From the NCBI GenBank assembly GCA_902812495.1, contig CADDZR010000004.1, forward strand, positions 1 through 64,000: DNA of 64,000 nucleotides, written 5' to 3'. This document shows positions 24,379 through 32,328 of this stretch, piece by piece. The stretch comes from an archaeon (GTDB lineage: Archaea > Thermoproteota > Nitrososphaeria > Nitrososphaerales > Gagatemarchaeaceae). The position numbers were made by a program, and so were the translations under genes. Every line of letters begins with the position of its first letter. Positions within the stretch are counted from its first letter, which is position 1. The notes under the pieces are model-generated. The model made no database searches. It saw nothing but the letters and a program-made list of their open reading frames with translations, and was not told the origin of the DNA.

Positions 24379-25995
24379 TCAAACCTTCGAGAAGAGTATT
24401 TCAGGCTCTCCTACCTTCTGACCGGGACTTATCATCCTATCAACCTCTGATATTCCGTGCTCAACGGCTGAGCCTTTTAACCCAAGCTGTGCCCATATCC
24501 TTGAGGATGTAAATGGGAGGAATGGGTACAGCAGTATCGATATTCTCTTAACGGAGTTGAGCGAAAAATAAATTGTGACAGAGCTATCACTGGGATTCTT
24601 CCAAGGCTCCTTCTTCTGAAAGTATTGGTTGCATGAATCGGAGAACTCGAGAATGTACTTTAGCGCCCTGTCGAAGTTTAGTGAATCCATCGCTTCTGTA
24701 TAAGAGGCAAAAGCCTTCCTGAAACTTTTTTCCAGCTCTTCTTCCTCCTTCCCAACTTTGTCAGCTCGTGGGACTATTTGCCCGGAGCTTTTCTTTGCAA
24801 AGCTTAGCGACCTGTAAACAAAGTTACCGATGTTAGCTACAAGTTCATTGTTTATCTTTTCCCTGAAATCAACCCAGTCAAAGTTGCAGTCTGTCTGGTC
24901 GCTTGAAACAACTCTTGCGAGATAGTATCTGAGGTAATCAGCAGGGTACTTCTCCAGAAATTCCCTGATTGTTATTACCCAGTTCCTGCTCTTTGATATC
25001 TTTTTTCCCTCAAGGAGGAGGTGACCCCTTACAGGTATGAAATCAGGCAGCTTGAAGTCACCGTGTCCAATTCTCATAGCAGGCAAGAAGAGATAGTGAT
25101 GGTAGACTATGTCCTTTCCGATGAAGTGATATATTGTGGAGCTGTTCCAGAATTCCTTTCCCCCTTCATCGAGTTTACCTGCATATTTGAGGGCAGTTGT
25201 TATATAACAAAGGTGGTTATCGAACCATCCGTATAGCACCTTGCCTTTTGCTTCCTCAAGAGGTATGGGGACACCCCACGAAATATCCCTCGTTATATCC
25301 CAGTCCTGCAAGCCGTCTTCTATCCAGTTCAGAACATATTTCACAGCGTCCTGCTGGAGGTTTTTGTTTTGAGTAAGCCATTCCTTAAGACTTTCTGAAA
25401 AGGCAGAGAGTTTGAAGAAGTAATGTTTCGTGCTTTTTTTAATTGGCTCTCTTCCACATATTGAGCATTTTGGTGAGAGAATCTGACCAGGCTGGAGCAC
25501 TCTCCCACACACTTCACATCCGTCTGAATACTGGTCTTCTGCACCACAGTAGGGACACTTTCCCTTAACATACCTATCTGGGAGGAACTTTTTATCATAT
25601 TCACAATAAAATTGGTCCACATCTGACACGTATATGTAGCCTTTCCGGTACAGCCTTGTAAAGAAGGCTTGTACGAAACTAATATTTTCCCTTGAACTAG
25701 TCCTGTCAAACAGGTCGTAGTCTATGCCAAGCGAATGAAGGTCTTCCCTGAATCTTCTGTTCCAGTAATCAACGTATTCCTCAGGGGTCTTCCCTTGTTT
25801 TTCAGCTGCAATAAGTATGGGTGTACCAAAGTCGTCCGAGGCACAGATATGTATTGTCTCAAGACCTTTTAGCTTCATGTATCTGTAAAGTATGTCAGCC
25901 GGGAGGTAGGTGCTTGCTATGTGTCCTATGTGCAAGTCAGAGTTTGCGTACGGAAGCGCGGCTGTAATAATTACTCTATTGTTGAGTATAACCAC
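24379..25995 (-). CDS. metG: methionyl-tRNA synthetase
   Basis: A class I aminoacyl-tRNA synthetase of 538 residues. HIGH is at 22-25 and the KMSKS counterpart is KKISKS near 330-335. The zinc knuckle insert has the cysteine pairs CPYC, CEVC and CSIC (about 138-180). The anticodon-binding helical domain follows to the end. The C-terminal oligomerisation or tRNA-binding extension of longer MetRS proteins is absent and may be a separate gene elsewhere. The GTG start follows a GGGGTG purine run. Confidence 0.97.
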   Translation of the reverse strand: MVILNNRVIITAALPYANSDLHIGHIASTYLPADILYRYMKLKGLETIHICASDDFGTPILIAAEKQGKTPEEYVDYWNRRFREDLHSLGIDYDLFDRTSSRENISFVQAFFTRLYRKGYIYVSDVDQFYCEYDKKFLPDRYVKGKCPYCGAEDQYSDGCEVCGRVLQPGQILSPKCSICGREPIKKSTKHYFFKLSAFSESLKEWLTQNKNLQQDAVKYVLNWIEDGLQDWDITRDISWGVPIPLEEAKGKVLYGWFDNHLCYITTALKYAGKLDEGGKEFWNSSTIYHFIGKDIVYHHYLFLPAMRIGHGDFKLPDFIPVRGHLLLEGKKISKSRNWVITIREFLEKYPADYLRYYLARVVSSDQTDCNFDWVDFREKINNELVANIGNFVYRSLSFAKKSSGQIVPRADKVGKEEEELEKSFRKAFASYTEAMDSLNFDRALKYILEFSDSCNQYFQKKEPWKNPSDSSVTIYFSLNSVKRISILLYPFLPFTSSRIWAQLGLKGSAVEHGISEVDRMISPGQKVGEPEILFSKV

Positions 25996-26043
25996 CCCTT
26001 ATTTTGTTCTTGGGTTAATAATTAAGCCTATCTGTTCTCATAG

Positions 26044-27276
26044 CTAAACCTTCCAGCTCTTGGCATACTGTTTCTGTTCCCTTGTCATCCTCTCCAGTTC
26101 TATTCCGTAGGCTGAAAGAGCTGCAGCTGCAACCTCTGCCTCAACCTTTACAGGTACATCGTAAAGACCTGCTTTCATTGTTTTGTAGTTATTACTGATG
26201 TAGACTGTTGCAGCAAACTGGTTTGCAAAGGACATCTGCATAACCTCAGGCGGATGACCCTCTGCTGCAACAAGGTTTACAACCCTACCTCTTGCGAGAA
26301 CGTAAATTTTCTTTCCGTTAGGCAATTCGTATTCTTCCACGTTCTGTCTGACCTCTCTGATGTTTCTTGCTTTGGAGTTGAGCGTTCTGATATCTATCTC
26401 AACATCAAAATGACCTGCGTTTGCAAGTATTGCCCCGTCTTTCATCCTTTCCATATGTTCATACCTTATCACTCCTTTCTGTCCCGTTGCAGTCACAAAT
26501 ATATCCCCAATTTTTGCAAACTTGGAAATCCTCCCTACGTGAAATCCCTCAAGATGGGCCTCAAGAGCTTTTATGGGGTCGGGTTCCACGACGTACACTC
26601 TTGCTCCCATTCCTCTCGCACGGATTGCGATACCCTTTCCAACCCATCCATATCCGACAACTACAAAATTCTTTCCTGCAAGAAGTAAGGATGTAGCCCT
26701 GAGTATTCCGTCTATTGTGCTCTGACCCGTGCCATATCTGTTGTCAAATAGGAATTTTGTCTTCGCGTTGTTCACTGCGATAATGGGGTACATCAACTTT
26801 CCCTCCCCCTCCATTGACCTTAGCCTGACGACACCCGTAGTTGTCTCCTCTGTGCCTCCCCTTACCCATTTTGCATTCATTTCGTGAGCCATGACGTGCA
26901 TATCTGCTCCGTCGTCAATTATCTGGTCTGGCTTTTTTGTAATTACCTGCTTGATACACCATTTGTAGTCTTCCTCTGTCTCGCCTCTCCATGCCCATAT
27001 GTGGCATCTTGTTGCCAAATATGCGGCTATATCATCGTTCGTTGAAAGGGGATTTGCAGCAGCGATAAATACCTCCGCACCAGCTCTGATAAGCGAGTCT
27101 ATGAGGACGGATGTCTCCTTTGTTATGTGAAGGCAGACACCTATGCGCACGCCTTCAAGTGTCTTCTTCTCCTCATGCTTTTCTGCAAGCTTCACAAGCG
27201 CATCCATATGCTTTCTTGCCCACTCGAAGTTCTTCTTCCCAGCTTCAGCAAGCCTCGGGTCCGCTATCTTGGACAT
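26044..27276 (-). CDS. ahcY: adenosylhomocysteinase
   Basis: Hydrolyses S-adenosylhomocysteine to adenosine and homocysteine with tightly bound NAD, keeping methylation reactions going. At 410 residues it is the short archaeal/thermophilic form, lacking an insertion of about 40 residues of the mesophilic enzymes. The NAD motif is GYGWVGKG (about 208-215), and the NNAKTKFLFDNRYGTGQS stretch (about 176-193) carries catalytic Lys and Asp residues. The C-terminal dimer NAD-contact lysine and tyrosine region (KQYAKSW) is present. It is the last gene of the salvage operon, its start adjoining the upstream stop. Confidence 0.97.
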   Translation of the reverse strand: MSKIADPRLAEAGKKNFEWARKHMDALVKLAEKHEEKKTLEGVRIGVCLHITKETSVLIDSLIRAGAEVFIAAANPLSTNDDIAAYLATRCHIWAWRGETEEDYKWCIKQVITKKPDQIIDDGADMHVMAHEMNAKWVRGGTEETTTGVVRLRSMEGEGKLMYPIIAVNNAKTKFLFDNRYGTGQSTIDGILRATSLLLAGKNFVVVGYGWVGKGIAIRARGMGARVYVVEPDPIKALEAHLEGFHVGRISKFAKIGDIFVTATGQKGVIRYEHMERMKDGAILANAGHFDVEIDIRTLNSKARNIREVRQNVEEYELPNGKKIYVLARGRVVNLVAAEGHPPEVMQMSFANQFAATVYISNNYKTMKAGLYDVPVKVEAEVAAAALSAYGIELERMTREQKQYAKSWKV

Positions 27277-28002
27277 TTACCTTCTCTCCAACATTTCAAA
27301 CGCTGTATCTATAACCTTCGTTACAGCACCACCTATCCGTCTCATAACTCCTACGACCTCCTCATGTGAGAGTTTGCCTTGCATTCCTGCAGCATAGTTT
27401 GTTGAAACAACAACCGAGGCATACTCGATCGAGAGTTCATTAGCATATACAACCTCGGGTACCCCGGTCATGCCAACTACATCAGCTCCGAGCCTTCTGA
27501 GCATTTCTATTTCTGCTGCTGTTTCGTATCTTGGTCCTTCCATGCAAGCATATACCAAACCGCCAAGCAAATTTATTCCAAGCTGCTTTGCAGCCTTTGA
27601 AATCAAGTCATTTAGCCTCTCACTATATGGATGCGACATGTCAGCATGAACAACCCCGTCCTGGAATATCGTGGGTTCCCTTCCCTTTGTAAAATCGATA
27701 AATTGTGCCACAGTTCCTATAGAGCCAGGGGGAAAGTCTTTCCTAATGCTTCCAACAGCATTCGTGGCTATAATGTGCCTTACCCCAAGTTGATGTAGCG
27801 AAAGAATGTTCGCCCTGTAGTTTATCAAGTGAGGTGGTATGTTATGTTTCGGCCCATGTCTCGGTAAAATAAAATAATCTCTGGCCTGATCGAGATAGAC
27901 CTCCGCTGTTCCGTACCTTGTTTTTACTTTTAGCCTCCTCCCTAGCTTGAAGTGCTCGGTTACACCTGTACCCGATATTACGGCAATACTACTCTTTTTC
28001 AT
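27277..28002 (-). CDS. MTAP/PNP-family nucleoside phosphorylase, 6-oxopurine (MTI-like) type
   Basis: A 241-residue phosphorylase of the same family as the mtnP product at the head of this operon: PRHGPKHNIPPH (48-59) binds phosphate and MEGPRYET (154-161) the ribosyl group. The base-recognition loop reads STNYAAG (200-206), with Asn202 and Ala204 where adenine-specific MTAP has two aspartates (TDYD). That pattern favours a 6-oxopurine such as methylthioinosine, inosine or guanosine. The substrate choice is inference from these residues. Its start overlaps apt by 14 bases. Confidence 0.88.
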   Translation of the reverse strand: MKKSSIAVISGTGVTEHFKLGRRLKVKTRYGTAEVYLDQARDYFILPRHGPKHNIPPHLINYRANILSLHQLGVRHIIATNAVGSIRKDFPPGSIGTVAQFIDFTKGREPTIFQDGVVHADMSHPYSERLNDLISKAAKQLGINLLGGLVYACMEGPRYETAAEIEMLRRLGADVVGMTGVPEVVYANELSIEYASVVVSTNYAAGMQGKLSHEEVVGVMRRIGGAVTKVIDTAFEMLERR

Positions 28003-28525
28003 ACTTCACTATCGAGAACACATCGTACCCCTTGAGCTTCTCCCTGCCCTTTAGGAAGGATAATTCAACTATAAATGCAAAACCAACAACATTCCCGCCC
28101 AGCTTCTCGACAAGTATCCTTGCTGCATTTGATGTGCCTCCTGTTGCAAGCAGATCGTCTACTATTATGACCCTCTCTTTATTCTCGATTGCATCCGAAT
28201 GTATCTCAAGTCCTTGTTTACCATATTCAAGTTCATAGTCTATTGTCAGCTTCTTTGATGGAAGTTTCCCAAGTTTACGCGCCGGCACAAAGCCGACACC
28301 TAACCTATCTGCAAGCGGTGCCCCAACTATGAAGCCCCTAGCTTCTATTCCAACGATTTTGTCTGGTCTTTTCTTCTTTGCGTACCCGTAAAGTGCGTCT
28401 ATGGCCTGCCTCATTAACTTTCCGTTGGCCCACAACGTTGTAAGGTCCCTGAATACGACACCCTTCTTCGGATAGTCGGGTATGCTCCTTATTGCATTTT
28501 TCAGATTCTCTTCTAGACTTATCAT
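27989..28525 (-). CDS. apt: adenine phosphoribosyltransferase
   Basis: Converts adenine and PRPP to AMP. The 178-residue protein has the type I PRTase signature VIIVDDLLATGGTS (119-132) and the APT-typical RDLTTLW start (26-32), with GIEARGFIVGAPLA (about 59-72) before the flexible loop. The length and motifs are normal. It overlaps mtnP by 4 bases and the second phosphorylase by 14, so adenine released by MtnP can be salvaged by its product. Confidence 0.93.
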   Translation of the reverse strand: MISLEENLKNAIRSIPDYPKKGVVFRDLTTLWANGKLMRQAIDALYGYAKKKRPDKIVGIEARGFIVGAPLADRLGVGFVPARKLGKLPSKKLTIDYELEYGKQGLEIHSDAIENKERVIIVDDLLATGGTSNAARILVEKLGGNVVGFAFIVELSFLKGREKLKGYDVFSIVKYEKE

Positions 28526-29379
28526 GCCTTTATTCTCGCCTTTTCAAGCGCCTTTGAGCATTCACAGCTTCTCTCCTTGGGTAGCACCCTGACAATCTCA
28601 AATATCAAGTCCCTGAGCCTGCCTATGTTCTCGTTAAAAACCCTAATCACATCTTCATGAGTAACAGGCTTTATCTCGGGGTTACCCTCAAGCCCAACGT
28701 CATAATCTGTTACAATAGATATGTTCAGATAACACATTTCCCTTTCTCTAGCAAGCGTAACCTCCGGATATTGTGTCATGTTTATGAGGTCCCATCCCTG
28801 TGAGCTGAAGAATTTGCTTTCTGCCCTCGTGGAAAACCTCGGACCCTCTATCACTACAACTGTTCCTTTCTTTCTGACCTCTATGCCAACTCTCTCAGCT
28901 GCTTCGAAGGCAACTTTTCTCATTTCGGGGCAGTAAGGATCAGCTGTACTGACATGTGTTGTAAGGGGACCGTCATAAAACGTGTCCTTCCTTGAGTGTG
29001 TGAAATTCACAAACTGATCGCAGATTACTATCTGCCCTGGACCAATTTCAGGTTTCAGGCTTCCAACAGCGCACGGGCCTATAACTCTTTCAACGCCTAG
29101 CCTTTTGAAAGCCTCTATGTTTGCCCTGTAGTTTATCATGTGGGGGGGAAACTGGTGTTTTGCTCCGTGCCTTGGTATGAAGGCAACCCTCTTTCCGTGT
29201 ATCTCTGAAACAGTTATTGTATCGCTAGGCTTCCCGTACTTTGTTTTCAGAGAGAGTTTTTCTGCAGTCTTGAAGAGGCTATAGAATCCCGAACCACCAA
29301 ACACACCTATCTCAGCTTTCTTGTTCAAGTTAGGCGCACCTGGAAGCTGATTTTTACCGTATCGGTAGGCTGAAGCCAC
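28522..29379 (-). CDS. mtnP: 5'-methylthioadenosine phosphorylase
   Basis: Splits methylthioadenosine with phosphate to adenine and methylthioribose-1-phosphate. The phosphate loop is GGSGFY (28-33), PRHGAKHQFPPH (69-80) is conserved, and EGPRFST (178-184) binds the sugar. The base loop VTDYDVG (223-229) keeps Asp225 and Asp227, the adenine-specific pair. The N-terminal extension of about 22 residues before the core is long. The GTG start is supported by a TATA element 30 bases upstream, so that extension may be real. First gene of the mtnP-apt-phosphorylase-ahcY operon. Confidence 0.94.
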   Translation of the reverse strand: MASAYRYGKNQLPGAPNLNKKAEIGVFGGSGFYSLFKTAEKLSLKTKYGKPSDTITVSEIHGKRVAFIPRHGAKHQFPPHMINYRANIEAFKRLGVERVIGPCAVGSLKPEIGPGQIVICDQFVNFTHSRKDTFYDGPLTTHVSTADPYCPEMRKVAFEAAERVGIEVRKKGTVVVIEGPRFSTRAESKFFSSQGWDLINMTQYPEVTLAREREMCYLNISIVTDYDVGLEGNPEIKPVTHEDVIRVFNENIGRLRDLIFEIVRVLPKERSCECSKALEKARIKA

Positions 29380-29404
29380 GTTCCCTAAAGGAACAGTAAA
29401 CGGC

Positions 29405-29414
29405 CTTAAATATC
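29405..29414 (-). promoter_or_regulatory. TATA element of the mtnP operon
   Basis: CTTAAATATC on the plus strand (GATATTTAAG on the coding strand) is centred 30 bases before the GTG at 29379. It is the same ten-base word as the element at 2878. Confidence 0.5.
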
Positions 29415-29511
29415 CTTCTGGAAAACATTTTGATGCTCCAGGAGTTCTACACCATAAATTACTAATCAGGTTGCTGTAATTGATTGATAGACCTGAATCA
29501 TATTGGGTGCG

Positions 29512-29856
29512 TCAAGGCTTGCCTTCGATTAGCCAGAAGACATTTCCATCTGGATCGGAGAACATTGCAAACTTTCCCCATCCACGATCAGAGACATCCT
29601 GTGTAAACTTTACACCTTTCTCCTTCAGCTTCTTCACTTCTTTTTCAACATCGCTGCTGTAGAAGGCAATTCCTGTATTTCCAGGCTCCAATTCCTTCGA
29701 CTCACACAGATGTATTTTTGTGTCGGAGCCCCTCGGTCTTACAGTTATCCAGTGGCCATGTTCTTCTGCGATCAGTCCAAGTGCTTTTGTATACCACTCC
29801 ATTGCCTTCTTGCCGTCGGATACGACAACTGCAACAGAAACAGAATTTGAAACCAT
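29512..29856 (-). CDS. VOC/glyoxalase-family protein
   Basis: A 114-residue single vicinal-oxygen-chelate module pair: an N-terminal beta-alpha-beta unit beginning SVAVVVSDGKKAMEWYTKAL and a C-terminal unit ending FSDPDGNVFWL, the usual glyoxalase/bleomycin-resistance end motif. A His at about residue 34-36 and Glu at the end could bind metal. The reaction is not identifiable. It stands alone, downstream of the salvage operon promoter and on the same strand, with long AT-rich DNA upstream. Confidence 0.85.
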   Translation of the reverse strand: MVSNSVSVAVVVSDGKKAMEWYTKALGLIAEEHGHWITVRPRGSDTKIHLCESKELEPGNTGIAFYSSDVEKEVKKLKEKGVKFTQDVSDRGWGKFAMFSDPDGNVFWLIEGKP

Positions 29857-30448
29857 AGCAAAATGCTGATGGAAAGATGCTATAAAAGTTTACCCCGTCC
29901 GCCGTCTCGGTATACCAAGAATTTAGGGATATACAGTCTGGAATATCACACATGAATGCTCCAGAAAGCGGGAAAGGCATACAAGGAGAATAATACACGG
30001 CGATCAGTAGAGTCTCCCCACTATTTCTGCAGACTCGTTTTCCGAAGCCCCTTTTCTTGAGCTATTATTTTGTAACGAGAATCGCAAGGATAAAGTAGAT
30101 AATGCACATATCCAGACTAAAGATGGAGGATGTAAGAGATACATTATCACAGTTCTTCGTGTTTCTGATAGTATAGAAATGGTATGACTCAGAAACACAA
30201 TAAAAAAATAGATATAATTTCCTCATTAAGAGAATATTGTATCCCGTGTACCTAGCTTATATCATCAATATCATGAAGCTAAAAAGCTCACAACGAGCTC
30301 AAAGGTGTCTGTTGGCTTGTTTGTTATAGAGGGAGCAAACATAAATATAAGGTCCGAGGGTTTTTCAACTCCTGACTTTGCTGAATATTATTAGATAGTT
30401 AACACATACGAAGAATTGAAATAGTGCTTTAAGCACCACTTCAAAATA
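29857..30448. other. 592-base non-coding stretch
   Basis: The largest gap in the window. It is more AT-rich than its surroundings and has no convincing open frame on either strand, only frames below 65 codons without family features. It contains a 10-bp inverted repeat (30159-30198), TATA-like words such as AAATATAA near 30342 and a small palindrome GTGCTTTAAGCAC (30424-30436) 12 bases before the aIF2-beta start. A small RNA or a long leader is possible, but I could not recognise either. Confidence 0.5.
30159..30198. repeat. 10-bp perfect inverted repeat with 20-base loop
   Basis: GTGTTTCTGA (30159-30168) and TCAGAAACAC (30189-30198) are exact reverse complements separated by 20 bases, in the middle of the longest gene-free stretch. 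An A-rich run follows on the plus strand. It could be an RNA hairpin or a protein-binding site. Confidence 0.55.
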
Positions 30449-30865
30449 TTGAGTTTTTCGTACGATAAGCTGCTTGAAAGGGCAAAGTCGAAGCTGAAAG
30501 TTGACGTTAAGAGAAGCGGTGCTTTAAGGCTGGAGCTTCCAGAGCCTGACGTGATATGGGTCGGCAACAAGACAATATTCAGGAACTACGCTGAATTCCC
30601 GAAGCTTCTCAGGAGAGATGCAAATAGGTTACTCATGTACCTAGCTAAGGAGCTTGCTACAGCTGCATCGATCGAGGGGGATAGGGCAATTTTCATAGGC
30701 AGGAAAGACAAAGAAGCTTTTCTACAATTGATCCAGAGATACATGAAGGATGCTGTTATCTGCCCCGTGTGCGGCAGCCCCGATACACATCTGGAAAGGG
30801 AAAAGAGGCTCTGGTTCATAGTGTGCGAGGCGTGCGGTGCAAGGTCGGTGGCAAAGGTTGTCTAG
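30449..30865 (+). CDS. translation initiation factor aIF2 subunit beta
   Basis: The beta subunit of the trimeric factor that brings initiator tRNA to the small ribosomal subunit, 138 residues. It has the central fold with GNKTIFRNYAEF (about 38-49) and a C-terminal zinc ribbon CPVCGSPDT ... CEACGA (109-131) that closes the alignment typical of eIF2-beta/eIF5. It starts at TTG. A 13-base palindrome just upstream (30424-30436) might mark regulation. The DUF424 gene overlaps its end. Confidence 0.95.
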   Translation: MSFSYDKLLERAKSKLKVDVKRSGALRLELPEPDVIWVGNKTIFRNYAEFPKLLRRDANRLLMYLAKELATAASIEGDRAIFIGRKDKEAFLQLIQRYMKDAVICPVCGSPDTHLEREKRLWFIVCEACGARSVAKVV

Positions 30866-31178
30866 TAACGGAAGGAAGGGTTTTTCGGTTAGAACTGCAG
30901 AATACCAGGGAAACACACTTGTGAACATATGCGATGTTGAGGTCATAGGAAGGACAGTTAAGGATGGAAAGCTTGTAATGCACATTTCAAAGGAATATTT
31001 TTCTGGAGAAATTGTTTCGGAACAAGAAGCCCTAGACCTTATTAGAAAGTGTTCGATTATAAGTCTTACAGGGAAGAGGTCTGTATCTTTAGCAATTGAG
31101 AACAACATAGGCTCAAAGGATGCAATAAGGGAGATAGAAGATATCCCATTCCTGATGATATACAAGTTTCTTAGATAA
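30858..31178 (+). CDS. DUF424 family protein
   Basis: A protein of about 106 residues that matches the archaeal DUF424 family: KGFSVRTAEYQGNTLVNICD at the start, then a GRTV/ISKEYFSGE segment and a helix SEQEALDLIRKC. I chose the TTG at 30858, which overlaps the aIF2-beta stop by 8 bases. A GTG at 30837 in the same frame would give 113 residues with a larger overlap. The repeated pairing with aIF2-beta in archaea suggests a link to translation, but no activity is known. It ends 65 bases from the convergent dnaJ. Confidence 0.8.
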   Translation: MSSNGRKGFSVRTAEYQGNTLVNICDVEVIGRTVKDGKLVMHISKEYFSGEIVSEQEALDLIRKCSIISLTGKRSVSLAIENNIGSKDAIREIEDIPFLMIYKFLR

Positions 31179-31243
31179 CTTTAACTGCTGGAATTCACTC
31201 ATAGGCCAGAAATTCTTGTTTTTACCATTAGTTGTACTATATC

Positions 31244-32323
31244 TTATTTCTCTTTCAGTGCCTTTTTTATCAGTTCTTTTTGATGTTCTGTAAGGTTTGT
31301 GGGCACGAACAGGTTTATCCTGACAAACTGATCTCCCTTGCCCCACCCATTCATCTTTGGTAAACCCTTTCCCCTTATCTTAAGAACCTCGCCGTTTTGC
31401 GTTCCCGCGGGTATCTCAAGCATAACATCGCCGTAAAGTGTCGGAACGCTTATTCTTGTGCCCACCGCAGCCTCGAGTGCGTTCAGCTTTGTGTCCAAGA
31501 GGATATCGCTGTTCTGCCTCTTGAATAGCTTGTGTGGTCTAATATTCACGACCACATACAGGTCGCCTGGTGGGGCACCGTTCTCTCCTGCTTCACCCTC
31601 CCCCTTCAGCCTGAATGTGTGTCCGTCTTCCACACCTGCCGGTATGACAATCCTTATCTTCCTTGTCCTTCTTACAACACCCTTTCCCTTACACTCCTTA
31701 CAAGGATCTGTGATGACATAACCTTTCCCTTGGCATCTCGGGCAAGTGGTCACCCTTATCAGCCTTGCAAAGCCGGCTGTCTGGACCTTCCTCACTTCAC
31801 CTGTGCCGTTGCATGTGTCGCACTTCTGAGCACTTGTGCCAGGTCTGGAGCCGCTGCCCCCGCAAACCCTGCAAGTTTCGTGTCTTGGTACCTCTATTTC
31901 CTTTACAGTTTCGTTAACGATATCCTCAAGGTTCAGCTCCAGGTGATATGTGAGGTCCCCACCCCTGTTTACCCTCTGCCTTTCTGTGTAGCCTCCAAAG
32001 AAACGTGAGAATATCTCATTCAAGTCAAAACCAAAACCAAGGTCCCTGAATATGTCTGAGAAGTCTGTTCCAGAAAATATATCCTCAGGTGTGTACTTCT
32101 CGTATATGCTTTCCCTCCCATACATGTCGTACTGTCTTCTCTTTTCGTCGTCCGAGAGAACGGCATAGGCTTCAGATATTTCCTTGAATTTTTCCTCTGC
32201 TTCAGGTGATTTATTCCTGTCAGGGTGGTACTGAAGGGCCAGCTTCCTGTAGGCTTCCTTTATCTGCTCCTTTGTTGCGTTCCTAGGTACACCGAGTATC
32301 TCATAGTAATCTTTCTCCACCAT
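31244..32323 (-). CDS. dnaJ: chaperone DnaJ
   Basis: A 359-residue Hsp40 co-chaperone of type I. The J domain includes YHPDRNKS (about 31-38) with the HPD triad that stimulates DnaK. A Gly/Phe-rich stretch follows, then four CxxCxGxG-type zinc repeats ([32 protein letters not shown], about 143-220) and the two C-terminal peptide-binding domains. It lies 5 bases downstream of dnaK. The set grpE-dnaK-dnaJ is in bacterial gene order, as in other archaea that acquired the system by transfer. Confidence 0.97.
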   Translation of the reverse strand: MVEKDYYEILGVPRNATKEQIKEAYRKLALQYHPDRNKSPEAEEKFKEISEAYAVLSDDEKRRQYDMYGRESIYEKYTPEDIFSGTDFSDIFRDLGFGFDLNEIFSRFFGGYTERQRVNRGGDLTYHLELNLEDIVNETVKEIEVPRHETCRVCGGSGSRPGTSAQKCDTCNGTGEVRKVQTAGFARLIRVTTCPRCQGKGYVITDPCKECKGKGVVRRTRKIRIVIPAGVEDGHTFRLKGEGEAGENGAPPGDLYVVVNIRPHKLFKRQNSDILLDTKLNALEAAVGTRISVPTLYGDVMLEIPAGTQNGEVLKIRGKGLPKMNGWGKGDQFVRINLFVPTNLTEHQKELIKKALKEK

Positions 32324-32328
32324 CTAAC

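Noticed and set aside
30004-30198. 64-codon frame in the 592-base gap on the minus strand
   Set aside because: No ribosome site or family feature, and part of it lies across the inverted repeat.
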